A stretch of 64,000 nt of DNA from Notospermus geniculatus (Eukaryota > Nemertea > Pilidiophora > Heteronemertea > Lineidae). Within the stretch, counting starts at the first letter, position 1. The number at the start of each line of letters is the position of its first letter. The stretch is from the NCBI GenBank assembly GCA_002633025.1, contig NMRB01000194.1, positions 354,427 through 418,426 on the forward strand, written 5' to 3'. Below are positions 21,401 through 31,954 of the stretch, in pieces. Below the pieces are notes generated by a model, which did no database searches, had not been told where the DNA came from, and saw only the letters and a list, made by a program, of their open reading frames with translations. The position numbers and the translations under genes were made by a program.

Positions 21401-21538
21401 TCTTCCGTGACACTTTCTTCCCAGCATATTTCCTGTCAGCATCGGCCAACAATTGTGAGGTCCGACGACGAAGTTTACTTGTGCTGACTGTTTCATCTTC
21501 CAAATCGGCTTCTTCAAACTTTTCAGCAAGTTTAGCAC
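15425..21538 (-). CDS. AATF: AATF / Che-1 (Bfr2 family)
   Basis: Nucleolar factor for early 40S ribosome maturation (yeast Bfr2), also known in animals as the RNA polymerase II-binding anti-apoptotic protein Che-1. Exons, 5' to 3' on the minus strand: 21538-21371, 20960-20744, 20387-20254, 20030-19953, 19443-19194, 18343-18191, 17934-17829, 17457-17344, 16797-16661, 16216-16136, 16017-15946, and probably 15488-15425. All are GT-AG and phases agree throughout. Order: early [17 protein letters not shown] block; two very acidic Asp/Glu exons; AATF-Che1 domain ([20 protein letters not shown] to [14 protein letters not shown]); TRAUB domain ([44 protein letters not shown]); end [20 protein letters not shown]. 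The first coding exon, with the start codon, was not found; the first placed exon needs one base from upstream. The C-terminal exon lies in a 54-bp repeat array. Confidence 0.93.
15470..15760. repeat. 54-bp tandem repeat over the AATF terminal exon
   Basis: Units start at 15486, 15540, 15594, 15648 and 15702, plus a degenerate sixth near 15749. Each contains, on the minus strand, the putative last acceptor (AAATTCAG|ATC) and the codons for SLFG or SLFR. On the plus strand the period gives an open repetitive frame, which I regard as incidental. Confidence 0.9.
18446..18647. mobile_element. TIR element in AATF intron
   Basis: Inverted repeats of about 40 bp (AGCCACTCCAGCAAAAGCAG and inverse) flank about 110 bp of unrelated sequence. 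No TSD that I can define. Confidence 0.75.
18893..19173 (+). mobile_element. tRNA-derived SINE, copy 2
   Basis: Same family as 11716-11986, opposite strand. A-box region GGTGGTGTAGTGGTTCGG, B box GGGTTCGAATCCCAC, body with CACCCAGGTGTATAAATGGG, tail through ACTATAAACCCAAAACTTTA. In an AATF intron. Confidence 0.85.
21215..21364. mobile_element. Palindromic MITE 6 bp from an AATF splice donor
   Basis: Arms TGGGCCCGGTTGCACAAAAG and the inverse (CTTTTGTGCAACTGGGCCCA), about 70 bp each. The right edge lies directly next to the 6-base donor GTAAGC of exon 21538-21371. Confidence 0.85.
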
Positions 21539-22218
21539 CTAGTTGGAAATGGAATGGAATCACATGTGTGCACTGACAATGCTGATGATCAACAGGATGA
21601 TTTCTCAATAGACTAAGTACTATGGTCGGAAGTGACGTACTACGTGGCACACAAGGCAATCCTATTGTTCGATGCCGCTTATATTATTCCGTCAATCGAC
21701 AACCTTTTTTTTGGCCACTGAGTCGACCAGGGTCGGGGATTCTAAAGTCGTTCTGCAGTTGTTCTCATAAGCCAGTATGTGAGCAGTAATGGTAAATGCA
21801 CAATGGATACACAGGCCGAGTAAGTGGTGTAGTCACAGGTTCTTGTGGTTCGATACTATACTAGGGGACCAGAGGTCCTAACACACTTCACTGAGAATGT
21901 ATAGAAAAACAAAAGGTATGACACTTCGCGATCTAGCAATCCGACCTCGCCACTTCAAACCGCCAAAAAAACTCGCCCCAGTCGGGAGTCGAACCGGGGA
22001 CATGCGGTGCATAAGGCGAACGCTCTAACCGATTGAGCTACCGAGACATCTGGCAGCGACGGCGTTACATCGAGACATGCTTATCGGTGGGCATGAATAT
22101 TAATTAGCTGAACGTGCATACAAGAAAATTATTCGTACTGCACACACAGCAGTTAGCTGTGCAAATAACCACTTCGTTAATACTAAACTGGCAATCAGAG
22201 AATTATCTGCTCAAATAA
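21539..22218. other. AATF 5' intron or flank
   Basis: The AATF start exon should lie on this side but I cannot identify it. A tRNA-like sequence occurs at 21971-22048. Confidence 0.4.
21971..22048 (-). repeat. tRNA-like sequence (pseudogene or SINE head)
   Basis: On the minus strand, TAGCTCAATCGGTTAGAGC gives a perfect D arm and A box, and GGTTCGACTCC a B box. The acceptor stem does not pair and the T stem is broken, so a functional tRNA is unlikely. The anticodon is uncertain. Confidence 0.5.
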
Positions 22219-23103
22219 AAAATTACAACAATGTAGGCGCACCACCAAAGAAATCGGAGGAAGGTGTCAGATGAAAAGTAGGAATACTCACAGTAGTGTT
22301 CCAGAAATCCAAATATGCCCAATTATAGAAAATCTATCGAAAATGACGTCCATCGGCAATCGAATAATCCCGCGAAATAAATGGACAATGATCACCTACA
22401 CAACAACCTGCAATTGACACTCGTCATAGGCCTAGAGAAGGCCTACATCCGCCGGGTCGCGGGGGCGACGCCAATGTCGAGCGCTACCAAAGGAAAAACT
22501 AAAACTTAGGCTGGTGTAATGACGCGTACGCCTACCTCCAACATCACTAGCAGCACACAAAAGCACCGGTCCTGAAAAAATAGAAGATGAAAAGGATGAA
22601 AAAATAGAAGATCAAAAAGATGAAAAAATGAGGCCATTCTAAAGACACTGCCAATCGACTCACCTTCGATGGTGAAATTCCGCGAAAAATGAACGTCCAC
22701 CCGAAAATAAACGAAAATTTGAACGAAAATTTCCCAAGGGTTTCCGAAGACTATCATATCGAAGGTTGCAACCTTTTACCGAGATGTAGCACCTTCGAGG
22801 ATGCGGCATTGCGCATGTTGCGTCCTCTCAAATAGGCATCATAAATATCTCGTCATAATATTCTTGAGAAGTAACAGTGATCCCTACGATTCGCTGCCAC
22901 TTGCCCCTCCCATAGCATGTGAAGCCAGCAGAATCGAGAGGGACCACACCCAGCACATCAAAATAATGCGCTTTTCAATCTGAATCTTGAATGTGGAAAA
23001 TCTTGAATCTTAATTGTATGTGGAAAAAAGCAGAATTAGTTATAGCATGAATATGCAACACACGAAAAGCTGCAATAAAAAGCGACTAAAAACATAATCA
23101 TAT

Positions 23104-24483
23104 TTACAGACAGTTAGGAAGGGCGGTGCGACTGATTTCGCTTATATCTAAACCCCATGCACTTCCTGTCCCATTCCTGAACTCGTAGGTAAACTCAGTG
23201 AGTTCGGGCTGAAAATACATCATGTTTCTTTTCTGAGCCCCCAGGCCAAGGAGTGGACACGTGGAATGTCTTTTCGGACTAAAATAAAACCTCAATTCAC
23301 AATTTGGTGCTAAAAATATTTCGCCCTTTTTGAGATGTATATTTTCCACACACTAAGGACAATTTTGACCAAGGACGAATCACCAGATATTTTACAATTG
23401 AATGATCCATCAGAAACATCGTTCCTTCCTTCCATCCAAACGAAAAGCAACCGGCACCATAATAACCAATTTGCAAAAGGTTCCTAAACCAGGTTTACAA
23501 ACCTTTTACAAATTCCCGAAATAGAAATCATCCTCAATACGACAGGTTTCCAAGAATGAAAGTAGGTCGTCTCCATTCTTGAAATGCGCAAGACTGAATG
23601 ACTGTCCCACCCGCCCGGATCTTTGGGAGGTTTCGCTAGTAAGAATTTTGAAAGAAGTCATTCAGCCTTGCAAAAATATTCGTGTGTGCGGGGAGATGTG
23701 TAGGTGCAAAAGAAAAATGCCTACAAAGTAGACCAGTCCTAGGCCTATCCCTTCCAAACACAATTCGTAAATGTATGGAACACGTTTTTGTGACCTTGAC
23801 GAAGTCGAAGTTGAACTTTGTTCAAAAACCAGGATCTTCGAAACAACGACCTGACGAACGCAACATCAACATTACAAAATAGATAATGTACCACGGGTAT
23901 TTTCGTGCGCCACGAAAATCATTGTTTATTTACATTTTGTTTGTTTGTGTCCAGTCTTTCTACGTCTTATGAGTAATGTATTCGCTCGCTTATCTATATT
24001 TGATTGGCGCCATGCCCCTCTAGAAGTTCCTTTGATACCGAAAGTGTTCAATTTGGTGGGTTGTCCCAAAAGTCCAAAATAACATAATGTAAACATCAAT
24101 GTTTACAAATATTGAATGTAAACAATGAAGTCGTGATACATTATCTTTAAGAAATACAACAAATTATTCAACATGTAGGCCTATGTCCTACGCTGAAAAA
24201 GAACGGGGGATGGGGGGATCGGGACACTAAAAGCACTTGGATCTCAATGACGAAAAGTAAAGTTGGCGAAGCCTATTTTTTGAATGGTGCTCATGACCAC
24301 AGTATTTTTTTTACTCAAAACTGAAATTATTTTTGAATTTTTGAGTTGAAATTTCCAGCTAGTGCGACAAAAAATGTGTCCCGATAAACATGCAAGCAAT
24401 GGAAAACTACTTACCATTTCCCCAGTCTTCGTGCGGCCTGCACCTTGCAGATTAGGATTGTATCCGATCCTTTCAGTGTTCAT
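23104..24483 (-). CDS. Candidate two-exon gene in copy A, unrecognised
   Basis: Exon 24483-24415 (MNTERIGYNPNLQGAGRTK...) ends in phase 0 at a good donor (GTAAGT). An acceptor (gtattttcag) opens 23208-23104, 34 codons plus stop (PELTEFTYEFRNGTGSAWGL...), also in phase 0. The resulting 57-residue product matches nothing I know. In copy B the first exon is longer and open but the second is frameshifted; in copy A a one-base loss breaks the upstream extension of exon 1. Two other exon-like blocks lie at about 22540-22580 and 22674-22750. It could be a decayed gene. Confidence 0.22.
23881..24146. mobile_element. AGATAATG-family element, copy 1
   Basis: Terminal inverted repeats AGATAATGTACCAC / GTGATACATTATCT. 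Also present in duplication copy B at 29215-29456, so it predates the duplication. Confidence 0.65.
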
Positions 24484-24687
24484 TGTCCTTGACTCAACTG
24501 TCCGTTAGGCCTATTCGGCATCGTTCTGGAGTAATCCACGCGTGCCGCATCTTATAATCCACAGATCGTTTCAGAATCCTCTAATGCTCTATGATCACTT
24601 GTTCAGATATCCAACATAGAGCAATAAAAACTAGTAGAGATCCCAGAAGTCATCAATATTGTTCACACATATATCTGCAGCTTTTGA

Positions 24688-24950
24688 AGATAATGTATCA
24701 CGGGTATTTTCGCGGGCCACGAAAACCATTGTTTATTTACATTTTGTTTGTTTATGTCCAGTATTTCTTTGTCTTATCAGTAATTTGTTGGCGGCGTGCC
24801 CCTCCAGAAATTCTTTTGATATCGAAAGTACATGTATTCAATTTGGTGGTTGGCATGTCCCAAAAGTCCAAAATAACACAATGTAAACATCACTGTTTAC
24901 ATGTACAAACATTGCATGAATGTAAACAATGAAGTCGTGATGCATTATCT
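24688..24950. mobile_element. AGATAATG-family element, copy 2 (only in copy A)
   Basis: Ends AGATAATGTATCAC / GTGATGCATTATCT. Copy B at about 30092 shows the site without it (gcagttcttaagtcc). Right flank is TTAA; left flank TTGA may be the mutated partner. Confidence 0.75.
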
Positions 24951-25335
24951 TTAAGTCCTGTTCGAAGATAGTTCGCTAAGTCCCTTTTCGGTCCTTTTAC
25001 ACGGCGGAGGAGATATCTTGAGGACCCTGTTTTGAGAGCATCCCTTAAAAAGTGAGTGACCCCTTTTAACATGGGGAACCCTCTTCGATCAATATGTTGA
25101 TGTATTTATTTCTAAGAGTCATAATCCCATCAGGTCGCATCAGGTCAGAGTTCGATATTTAAAAAAAATTGCGTCACTCCATGAGGCAGACGGCAGACGG
25201 CATCTGATTTGAATCCCTCCAGTCAACATCTCCGTCGCATGGTGCTGATGGTGAAAGGATTATTCTGCCGAGAAACCTTCAAGAAAAGAGGGATGCCAAA
25301 ATTTAAAGATACATGATGAGACGATGCTGACAAAT

Positions 25336-25580
25336 CAGGGGCGTGGCTAGCTTTTATGGCCGGGGGGGATTGATTGAAGCCGGAGGGGGTCTGGGGGCCT
25401 CCCCTGAAAAAAATTAAACATCTACACCCTGTCAGATGCATTTTCCCCACATCGGATGCTTAATTATCTTGGCTACAAGCGGGGAAATGACCTTTTATGA
25501 CCTTTTAGAGCCAAAAATTTGTTTGCTCCTTTTTGCCCTGGAGGGCATTTGCCCCCTGCCCCCCCCCCCGCTAGCTACGC
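25336..25580. mobile_element. CAGGGGCGT-GCTAGC TIR element, copy A
   Basis: Starts CAGGGGCGTGGCTAGC and ends GCTAGCTACGC; homopolymer G and C tracts lie near both ends. The same element is in copy B (30481-30732), and a third member is at 62925-63094. Confidence 0.7.
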
Positions 25581-26411
25581 GTCTTCAGTAAAACATATTG
25601 AATTGAGCGCGCAACAGAAAACGGCGCGTAGGCCTACTGGCTGATAAGACGCAGCATTTTACAACCGGACAACCAAAGATTTTCCAGAAGTTTCCAATCT
25701 TTTTCTAAAAACGAACAAAATGTACCTCACTGTCATTCGCAACATAATTAGTCGCGAATGTAGGCCTAAATTTTTTTTGAGGGAACTAAAAATGCCTGTG
25801 CATCACAGCGCAAAGTGCACAATGAAAAGTGCATGCATCAACATTGTATGCTCTGTACTCTGCGGCAATACGCGCGATTTTTCGAATCAGTCTGCGAATC
25901 GGCCCGACTCATCAAAACGGCCAAAAACACCACACAGTTCGATATTTTCCCCAAAATCAATGCATGCATTTCGATACTGACAAAGTCACTTTGTTTCTTT
26001 TGGTAATTGTCAAGTTTTTCAAAGGAAAGTGAAAATACTCACGAAAAACCCGCAGCGTATCCTCTCCACGTGTAGATGATATCCCGCTGTAGTGTATCGA
26101 AGAATGTATTGCATAATACTGAGACCATGCGTCAGGCTACTCAGTCAACGACCAATGACAGGCGTCGCCTGTTTACGCGGGTAATTATGAGGCACTGCTC
26201 TACACTAGTAAGATCTACACATTGCGTGCATTAACAGGCGGGTCCGAGTAGCGGTGCAATGATCTCAATTCGCCGTTAATTGCTGTTTAGCATAATAAAA
26301 ACGAAGATATCTGGTGTATACGGCGACCCCTGTACATGGCGGGAAAGGCAAGCGTTGTGCAGAAGGGTTGGTTTGGAATTGAGTGCCATAACACTGTGAC
26401 GTCACAGAACT

Positions 26412-26616
26412 GGGGAATTGAGATCGTGATTCCAGGGGTTAGTGAGCGAGTTAGGTCCGAGGTTGTTGTCTGAGCGAACAAAACCCCTGGGGACGAGGTT
26501 GGGGGCAGCCATTTTGACAGGAATTCCCGTCCACGCCACTGCGCATCCTCCCTGCGCATCGCTACTGCGCAGCTTTTTGCGCAATGTTTGTAACTAAAAT
26601 TAGATCAGATCCACGT
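26412..26616. other. Spacer between duplication copies
   Basis: Unique sequence between copies A and B. No exon supported. Confidence 0.4.
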
Positions 26617-26624
26617 GTTCCTAC

Positions 26625-26845
26625 CACAGGGACTTGAGGCATGCATTGCAGGGGTGGTGGGCGTGTTACAGAGGTCTAATAACAAACCCCCGAGTAATGC
26701 CCCGGTATACTGACGTATACCTAGTAGAAAAATAACCTACTCTTACTAGGTATACGTCAGTATACCGGGGCATTACTCGGGGGTTTGTTATTAGACCTCT
26801 GTAACACGCCCACCACCCCTGCAATGCATGCCTCAAGTCCCTGTG
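26625..26845. mobile_element. Palindromic hAT-like MITE with 8-bp TSD
   Basis: A 221-bp near-perfect palindrome starting CACAGGGACTTGAGGC and ending with its inverse. The direct repeat GTTCCTAC flanks it on both sides (26617-26624 and 26846-26853). An 8-bp TSD is the hAT signature. One arm of the same family is at 53005-53094. Confidence 0.88.
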
Positions 26846-26884
26846 GTTCCTACTGAGAGCTGTGCCATTTGACAGATCGTGGCT

Positions 26885-27103
26885 ATGAGATGCACACCGA
26901 TAACACTGAGCAGCATATATCTGTGCATAGGAGTCGGCCTACTATCAGGAGATGCCCAACGAACAGGGTTTTGCGAGAGGATAAGTCCCCTAGTCCACAA
27001 GGCCTGCTCAACATCTAGAAAGTACTCACAATTTGTGCCTGGTGTGTGTGCAAATCAATACAGCCATGAAAATTCTCCGAAATACGATGTAATCCACTTC
27101 TGA
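26885..27103 (+). CDS. Possible small secreted Cys-containing peptide
   Basis: A 72-residue frame from ATG with a plausible signal peptide (MRCTPITLSSIYLCIGVGLL), then a short stretch with three Cys (GFCERISPLVHKAC... PGVC). I do not recognise a family. The spacing between the first two Cys (10 residues) is one short of the insulin/relaxin B-chain pattern. It may be chance. Confidence 0.2.
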   Translation: MRCTPITLSSIYLCIGVGLLSGDAQRTGFCERISPLVHKACSTSRKYSQFVPGVCANQYSHENSPKYDVIHF

Positions 27104-27145
27104 GGCTCTCAAACTGCTTCGGCTCCCACCAAATTGTTCACTTAC

Positions 27146-27373
27146 CACGAAATACCACACCGCCATCTTGGATAACGGAAAGGGTTTTCCCCGAAAAAAT
27201 ATAGCTCGTGACGTCATAACGCTGGTACCCCGTGCCTGTCTTTGAATAGCGGAACGTGAGTGTAGCCAAAGACGGGAACCAGTCTACCGCTAGGGTTCTT
27301 CCAATCTCGTCCCTCGTGTCTTGGCGCGCCAACTTGGCCGGCGACATTGCCCACTCCAATGGTCCAGAACGGA
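27146..27373 (-). CDS. Candidate exon of an unrecognised gene
   Basis: Bounded by a strong acceptor (cttcgttttcag) and donor (GTAAGTG). One frame is open throughout (RSGPLEWAMSPAKLARQDTR... DGGVVFR). A second runs about 52 codons to a stop (PFWTIGVGNVAGQVGAPRHE... HGVPAL) and reads more like a folded domain. I cannot tell which is used and do not know the family. Confidence 0.35.
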
Positions 27374-28953
27374 CTGAAAACGAAGAAGCAAAATGTACAT
27401 TAAACAAAACGTCAGAAAATATTATCTGGGATCTTGTTCACAACTGTTGTGAGTCGGCTGGTGTGTTCTTTTTTCCTTGTCAGTGGAATGCCTCAGCCCG
27501 GACGTGTCAAAAATTACAACAGTGTAGCCTGCACCACCAAAGAAATCGGAGAAAGGTTTCAGATGAAAAGTAGCAATACTCACAGTTATGTTCCGGCAAT
27601 CGAAAAAAAATGCCCATCGGTTATAGAAAATTACATCCATCGAAAATGACGTCCATCGGCAATCAATAATCCCGCGAAATAAATGGACAAATGATCACGC
27701 AGGCCAATACAACAACCTGCAATTGACACTCATGGGCCTAGAGTAGGCCTCCGATCCACTGTGTCGAGGGGCGCGACCCTATCGCTAAAGGAAAAACTAA
27801 CTTAGGCTGGTGTAATGACGCGCACCTCCAACATCAGCAGCACACAAAAGCACCGGTCCTGAAAAAATAGAAGATGAAAAGAATGAAAAAATAGAAGATG
27901 AAAAAGATGAAAAAATGAGGCCATTCTAAAGACACTGCCAATCGACTCACCTTTGATGGTGAAATTCCGCGAAAAATGAACGTCCACCCGAAAATAAATC
28001 CCTCCATCCCCGACGGACCGAAAACTTCCCAAAGGTTTCCGAAGGCTATCAAAGGGTGCAACATTTTACTGACTATATCACCTTCGAGGATGCATTGCGC
28101 ATGTTGCGTCCTCTCAAATAGGCATCATAAATATATCTCGTCATAATATTCTTGAGAAGTAACAGTGATCCCTACGATTCGCTGCCACTTGCCCCTCCCA
28201 TAGCATGTGAAGCCAGCAGAATCGAGAGGGACCACACCCAGCACATCAAAATAATGCGCTTTTCAATCTGAATCTTGAATGTGGAAAATCTTGAATCTTA
28301 ATTGTTATGTGGAAAAAAGCAGAATTAGTTATAGCATGAATATGCAACACACGAAAAGCTGCAATAAAAAGTGACTAAAAACAATCATATTTACAGACAG
28401 ATGGAGGGAGCGCCGGTGCGACTGATTCGCTTAGATCTATATCTAAACCCCACTTCCTGTCCCATTCCTGAACTCGTAGGTAAACTCAGTGAGTTCGGGC
28501 TGAAAACACACCATGTTTTTTTTCTGAGGCCCCAGGCTAAAAATATTTCGCCCTTTTTGAGAGGTATATTTTCCACACACTTAAGGACAATGTTTGACCA
28601 AGGACCACCAGATATTTTACAATTGATCCATCAGAAACATCCGTCCTTCCTTCCATCCAAACGAAAAGCAACCGGTACCATGTTAATAACCAATTTGTAA
28701 AAGGTTCCTAAACCAGGTTTACAAACCTTTCACAAATTCCTGAAAGAGAAATCATAAAATACGACAGGTTTCCAAGAATGAAAGTAGGTCGTCTCCATTC
28801 TTGAAATGCGCAAGACTGAATGACTGTCCCACCCGCCCGGATCTTTGGGAGGTTTCGCTAAGTAAGAATTTTGAAAGAAGTCATTCAGCCTTGCAAAAAT
28901 ATTCGTGTGTGCGGGGAGATATGTAGGTGCAAGAGAAAAATGCCTACAAAGTA

Positions 28954-29062
28954 CACTGTAAAAACGAATGGGCTCGAGAGACCCATGATTTTGTCCACTA
29001 CCTGGACACATGGGTTTTGAAACCCACGTGTCCAGGTAGTGGACAAAATGGTTTTTACAGTG
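28954..29062. mobile_element. Palindromic Tc1/mariner-type MITE (TA target)
   Basis: Ends CACTGTAAAAAC / GTTTTTACAGTG, flanked by TA. Duplication copy A shows the empty site (CAAAGTAGACCAG, TA at 23729-23730). 109 bp, no coding capacity. Confidence 0.88.
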
Positions 29063-29214
29063 TAGACCAGTCCTAGGCCTATCCCTTCCAAACACAATTC
29101 GTAAATGTATGGAACACGTTTTTGTGACCTTGACGAAGTCGAAGTTGGACTTCGTTCAAAAACCAGGATCTTCGAAACAACGACCTGACGAACGCAACAT
29201 CAACATTACAAAAT

Positions 29215-29456
29215 AGATAATGTACCACGGGTATTTTCGTGGGCCACGAAAATCATTGTTTATTTACATTTTGTTTGTTTGTGTCCAGTCTTTGTACGTC
29301 TTATGAATAATGGCGGCATGCCCCTCTAGAAGTTCTTTGATACCGAAAGTGTTCAATTTGGTGGGTTGGCATGTCCCAAAAGTCCACAATAACATAACGT
29401 AAACATCAATGTTTACAAATATTGAATGTAAACAATGAAGTCGTCATACATTATCT
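29215..29456. mobile_element. AGATAATG-family element, copy 3
   Basis: Counterpart of 23881-24146 inside duplication copy B. Confidence 0.65.
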
Positions 29457-29731
29457 TTAAGAAATACAACAAACTATTCAACATGTAGGCCTATGTCCTA
29501 CGCTGAAAAAGAACGGGAGGATGGGGGGGGGGGGGATCGGGACACTAAAAGCACTTGGATCTCAATGACGAAAAGTAAAGTTGGCGAAGCCTATTTTTTG
29601 AATGGTGCTCATGACCACAGTATTTTTTCACTCAAAACTGAAATTATTTTTGAATTTTTGAGTTGAAATTTCCAGCTAGTGCGACAAAAAATGTGTCCCG
29701 ATAAACATGCAAGCAATGGAAAACTACTTAC

Positions 29732-29845
29732 CATTTTCCCAGTCTTCGTGCGGCCTGCACCTTGCAGATTATTGTCAGGATTGTATCCGATCCTTTCAAT
29801 GTTCATTGTCCTTGACGTCAACTGTCCGTTAGGCCTATTCGGCAT
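29732..29845 (-). CDS. Candidate first exon in copy B
   Basis: Open from ATG (MPNRPNGQLTSRTMNIERIG...) to a GTAAGT donor. This is the counterpart of 24415-24483, here without the one-base loss seen in copy A. The product is unrecognised. Confidence 0.22.
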
Positions 29846-29954
29846 CGTTCTGGAGTAATCCACGCGTGCCGCATCTTATAATCCACAGATCGTTTCAGAA
29901 TCCTCTAATGCTCTAGGATCAATTGTTCAGATATCCAGCATAGAGCACTAAAAA

Positions 29955-30045
29955 CGACACACAAGGTGAAAGTAAACATAATGTCGTCTCCGAATTTCGC
30001 AAATTTTCGACCCCAAGCGGGGTCTTCCTCAGGCACTTTCTAGTA
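29955..30045 (-). repeat. Insertion with hammerhead-like hairpin
   Basis: Absent from duplication copy A. Minus strand: CTGAGGA (30032-30026), one extra A, hairpin GACCCCGCTTGGGGTC (30024-30009), GAAA (30008-30005), then ATTTGCGAAAT. A related hairpin is at 51000-51027. Confidence 0.6.
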
Positions 30046-30480
30046 GAGATCTTAGAAGTCATCAATTGTTCACACAGATACATGTATCTGCAGTTCTTAA
30101 GTCCTTTTCGAAGATGGTCAGTCCCCTTTTCGGTCCTTTCACACGGCGGAGGAGATAACTTGAGGACCCTGTTTTGAGAGCATCCCTTTTAAGTGAGTGT
30201 CCCTTTTAACATGGGAACCGTCTTCGATCAATATGTTGATGTCTTTATTCCCAAGAGTCATAATCCCATCAGGTCGCATGAGTTCGGTATAAAAAATATT
30301 TGCACATCACTCCATGAGGCAGACGGCAGACGGCATATGATTTGAATCCCTCCAGTCAACATCTCCGTCGCATGATGCTGATGGTGAAAGGATTCTTCTG
30401 CCGGGAAACCTTCAAGAAAAGAGGGATGATGTCAGGGATGCCAAAATTTAAAGATACATGATGAGACGATGCTGACAAAT

Positions 30481-30732
30481 CAGGGGCGTGGCTAGCTTTT
30501 ATGGCCGGGGGGGGGCAAAATTGATTGAAGCCGGAGGGGGTCTGGGGGCCTCCCCTGAAAAAAATTAAACATCTACACCCTCTCAGACGCATTTTCTCCA
30601 CATCTGATGCTAAATTATCTCGGCTAAAAGCGGGGAAATGACCTTTTATGACCTTTTAGAGCCAAAAATGTGTTTGCTCCTTTTTTGCCCTGGAGGGCAT
30701 TTGCCCCCTGCCCCCCCCCCGCTAGCTACGCG
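30481..30732. mobile_element. CAGGGGCGT-GCTAGC TIR element, copy B
   Basis: Counterpart of 25336-25580 inside duplication copy B. Confidence 0.7.
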
Positions 30733-31550
30733 TCTTCAGTAAACATATTGAATTGAGCGCGCAACAGAAAACGGCGCGTACTGGCTGATAAGATGCCGCA
30801 GTTTACAACCGGTCAACAAGAAAGATTTTCCAGAAGTTTCCAATCTTTTCCGAAAAAAAGAACAAACTGCACCTGACTGTCATTCGCAAAATAATTGTTC
30901 GCGAATGTAGGCTTAAAATTTTTTTTGAAGGAACTAATGCCTGTGCATCAAAGCGCAAAGTGCGCAATGAAAAGTGCATGCTTCAACATGCATGCTCTGT
31001 ACTCTGCGGCAATGCGCGCAATTTTTCGAACCACCTGCGAATCGGCCCGACTCATCAAAACGGCCAAAAACACCACAAAGTTCGATATTTTCCCCAAAAT
31101 CAATGCATGCATTTCGATACTGACAAAGTCACTTTGTTTCTTTTGGTAACTCTGTCAAGTTTTTCAAAGGAAAGTGAAAATACTCACGAAAAACCCGCAG
31201 CGTATCCTCTCCACGTGTAGATGATATCCCGCTGTAGTGTATCGAAGAATGTATTGCATAATACCAAAAATAGATGCTACTCAGTCAACGACCAATGACA
31301 GGCGTCGCCTGTTTACGCGGGTAATTATGAGGCACTGCTCTACACTAGTAGATCTACACATTGCGTGCATTAACAGGCGGGTCCGAGTAGCGGTGCAATG
31401 ATCTCAATTCGCCGTTAATTGCTGTTTAGCATAATAAAAACGAAGATATCTGGTGTACATACGGCGACCCCTGTACATGGCGGGAAAGGCAAGCGTTGTG
31501 CAGAAGGGTTGGTTTGGAATTGAGTGCCATAACACTGTGACGTCACAGAA

Positions 31551-31954
31551 TGTACAGATGTAGGCCCCTGAAATTAGAAGAAAGAAAAGTCTTCTAATGC
31601 CCGCCACACACGATCAATTTTTTCATCAAATTTTATGAATATGTTCAATAAAGGCCTACATGTCGGTCTATACATGTACAAAGCTCTATAAAGCAGTGAA
31701 TTTGTGTGTTTATTAGAGGGTTTATGCGGGTCTTTAAAAGTCTTAAATATGTAATTTTGTTTTAAACTCATTAAATTTTGCCCAGTCTTCAAATCTCGGA
31801 AAACAGTCTGGTCATAAAAGTCGTTAAATATGAGTAGGCCTAGGACTAATTAGGCTTAGCCATCCTGTTCTGAACGCCCAGTCTTTTTTGTTTGAAAGTG
31901 GCTATCGAGCTCAACTCGCAAAACAGCGCGCGCAAAATTTGGCCAACGTCGAGC
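31551..31954. other. Spacer after copy B
   Basis: No gene supported. Confidence 0.4.

Larger units (their letters stand above)
22219..26411. repeat. 4.2-kb tandem segmental duplication, copy A
   Basis: Matches 27507-31550 in the same orientation, with high identity and many short indels. The copies differ by whole insertions: A alone has 24688-24950; B alone has 28954-29062 and about 90 bp near 29955-30045. It contains candidate exons (see 23104-24483) and older repeats shared by both copies. Confidence 0.9.
27507..31550. repeat. 4-kb tandem segmental duplication, copy B
   Basis: Partner of 22219-26411. Junctions: starts near the AAAAATTACAACAGTGTAG block and ends just after GTGACGTCACAGAA. 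Confidence 0.9.

Noticed and set aside
21971-22048. Functional tRNA gene
   Set aside because: A and B boxes are good but the acceptor and T stems do not pair.
26885-27103. Insulin/relaxin-like peptide
   Set aside because: Cys spacing is one residue off the B-chain pattern and there is no A-chain motif.
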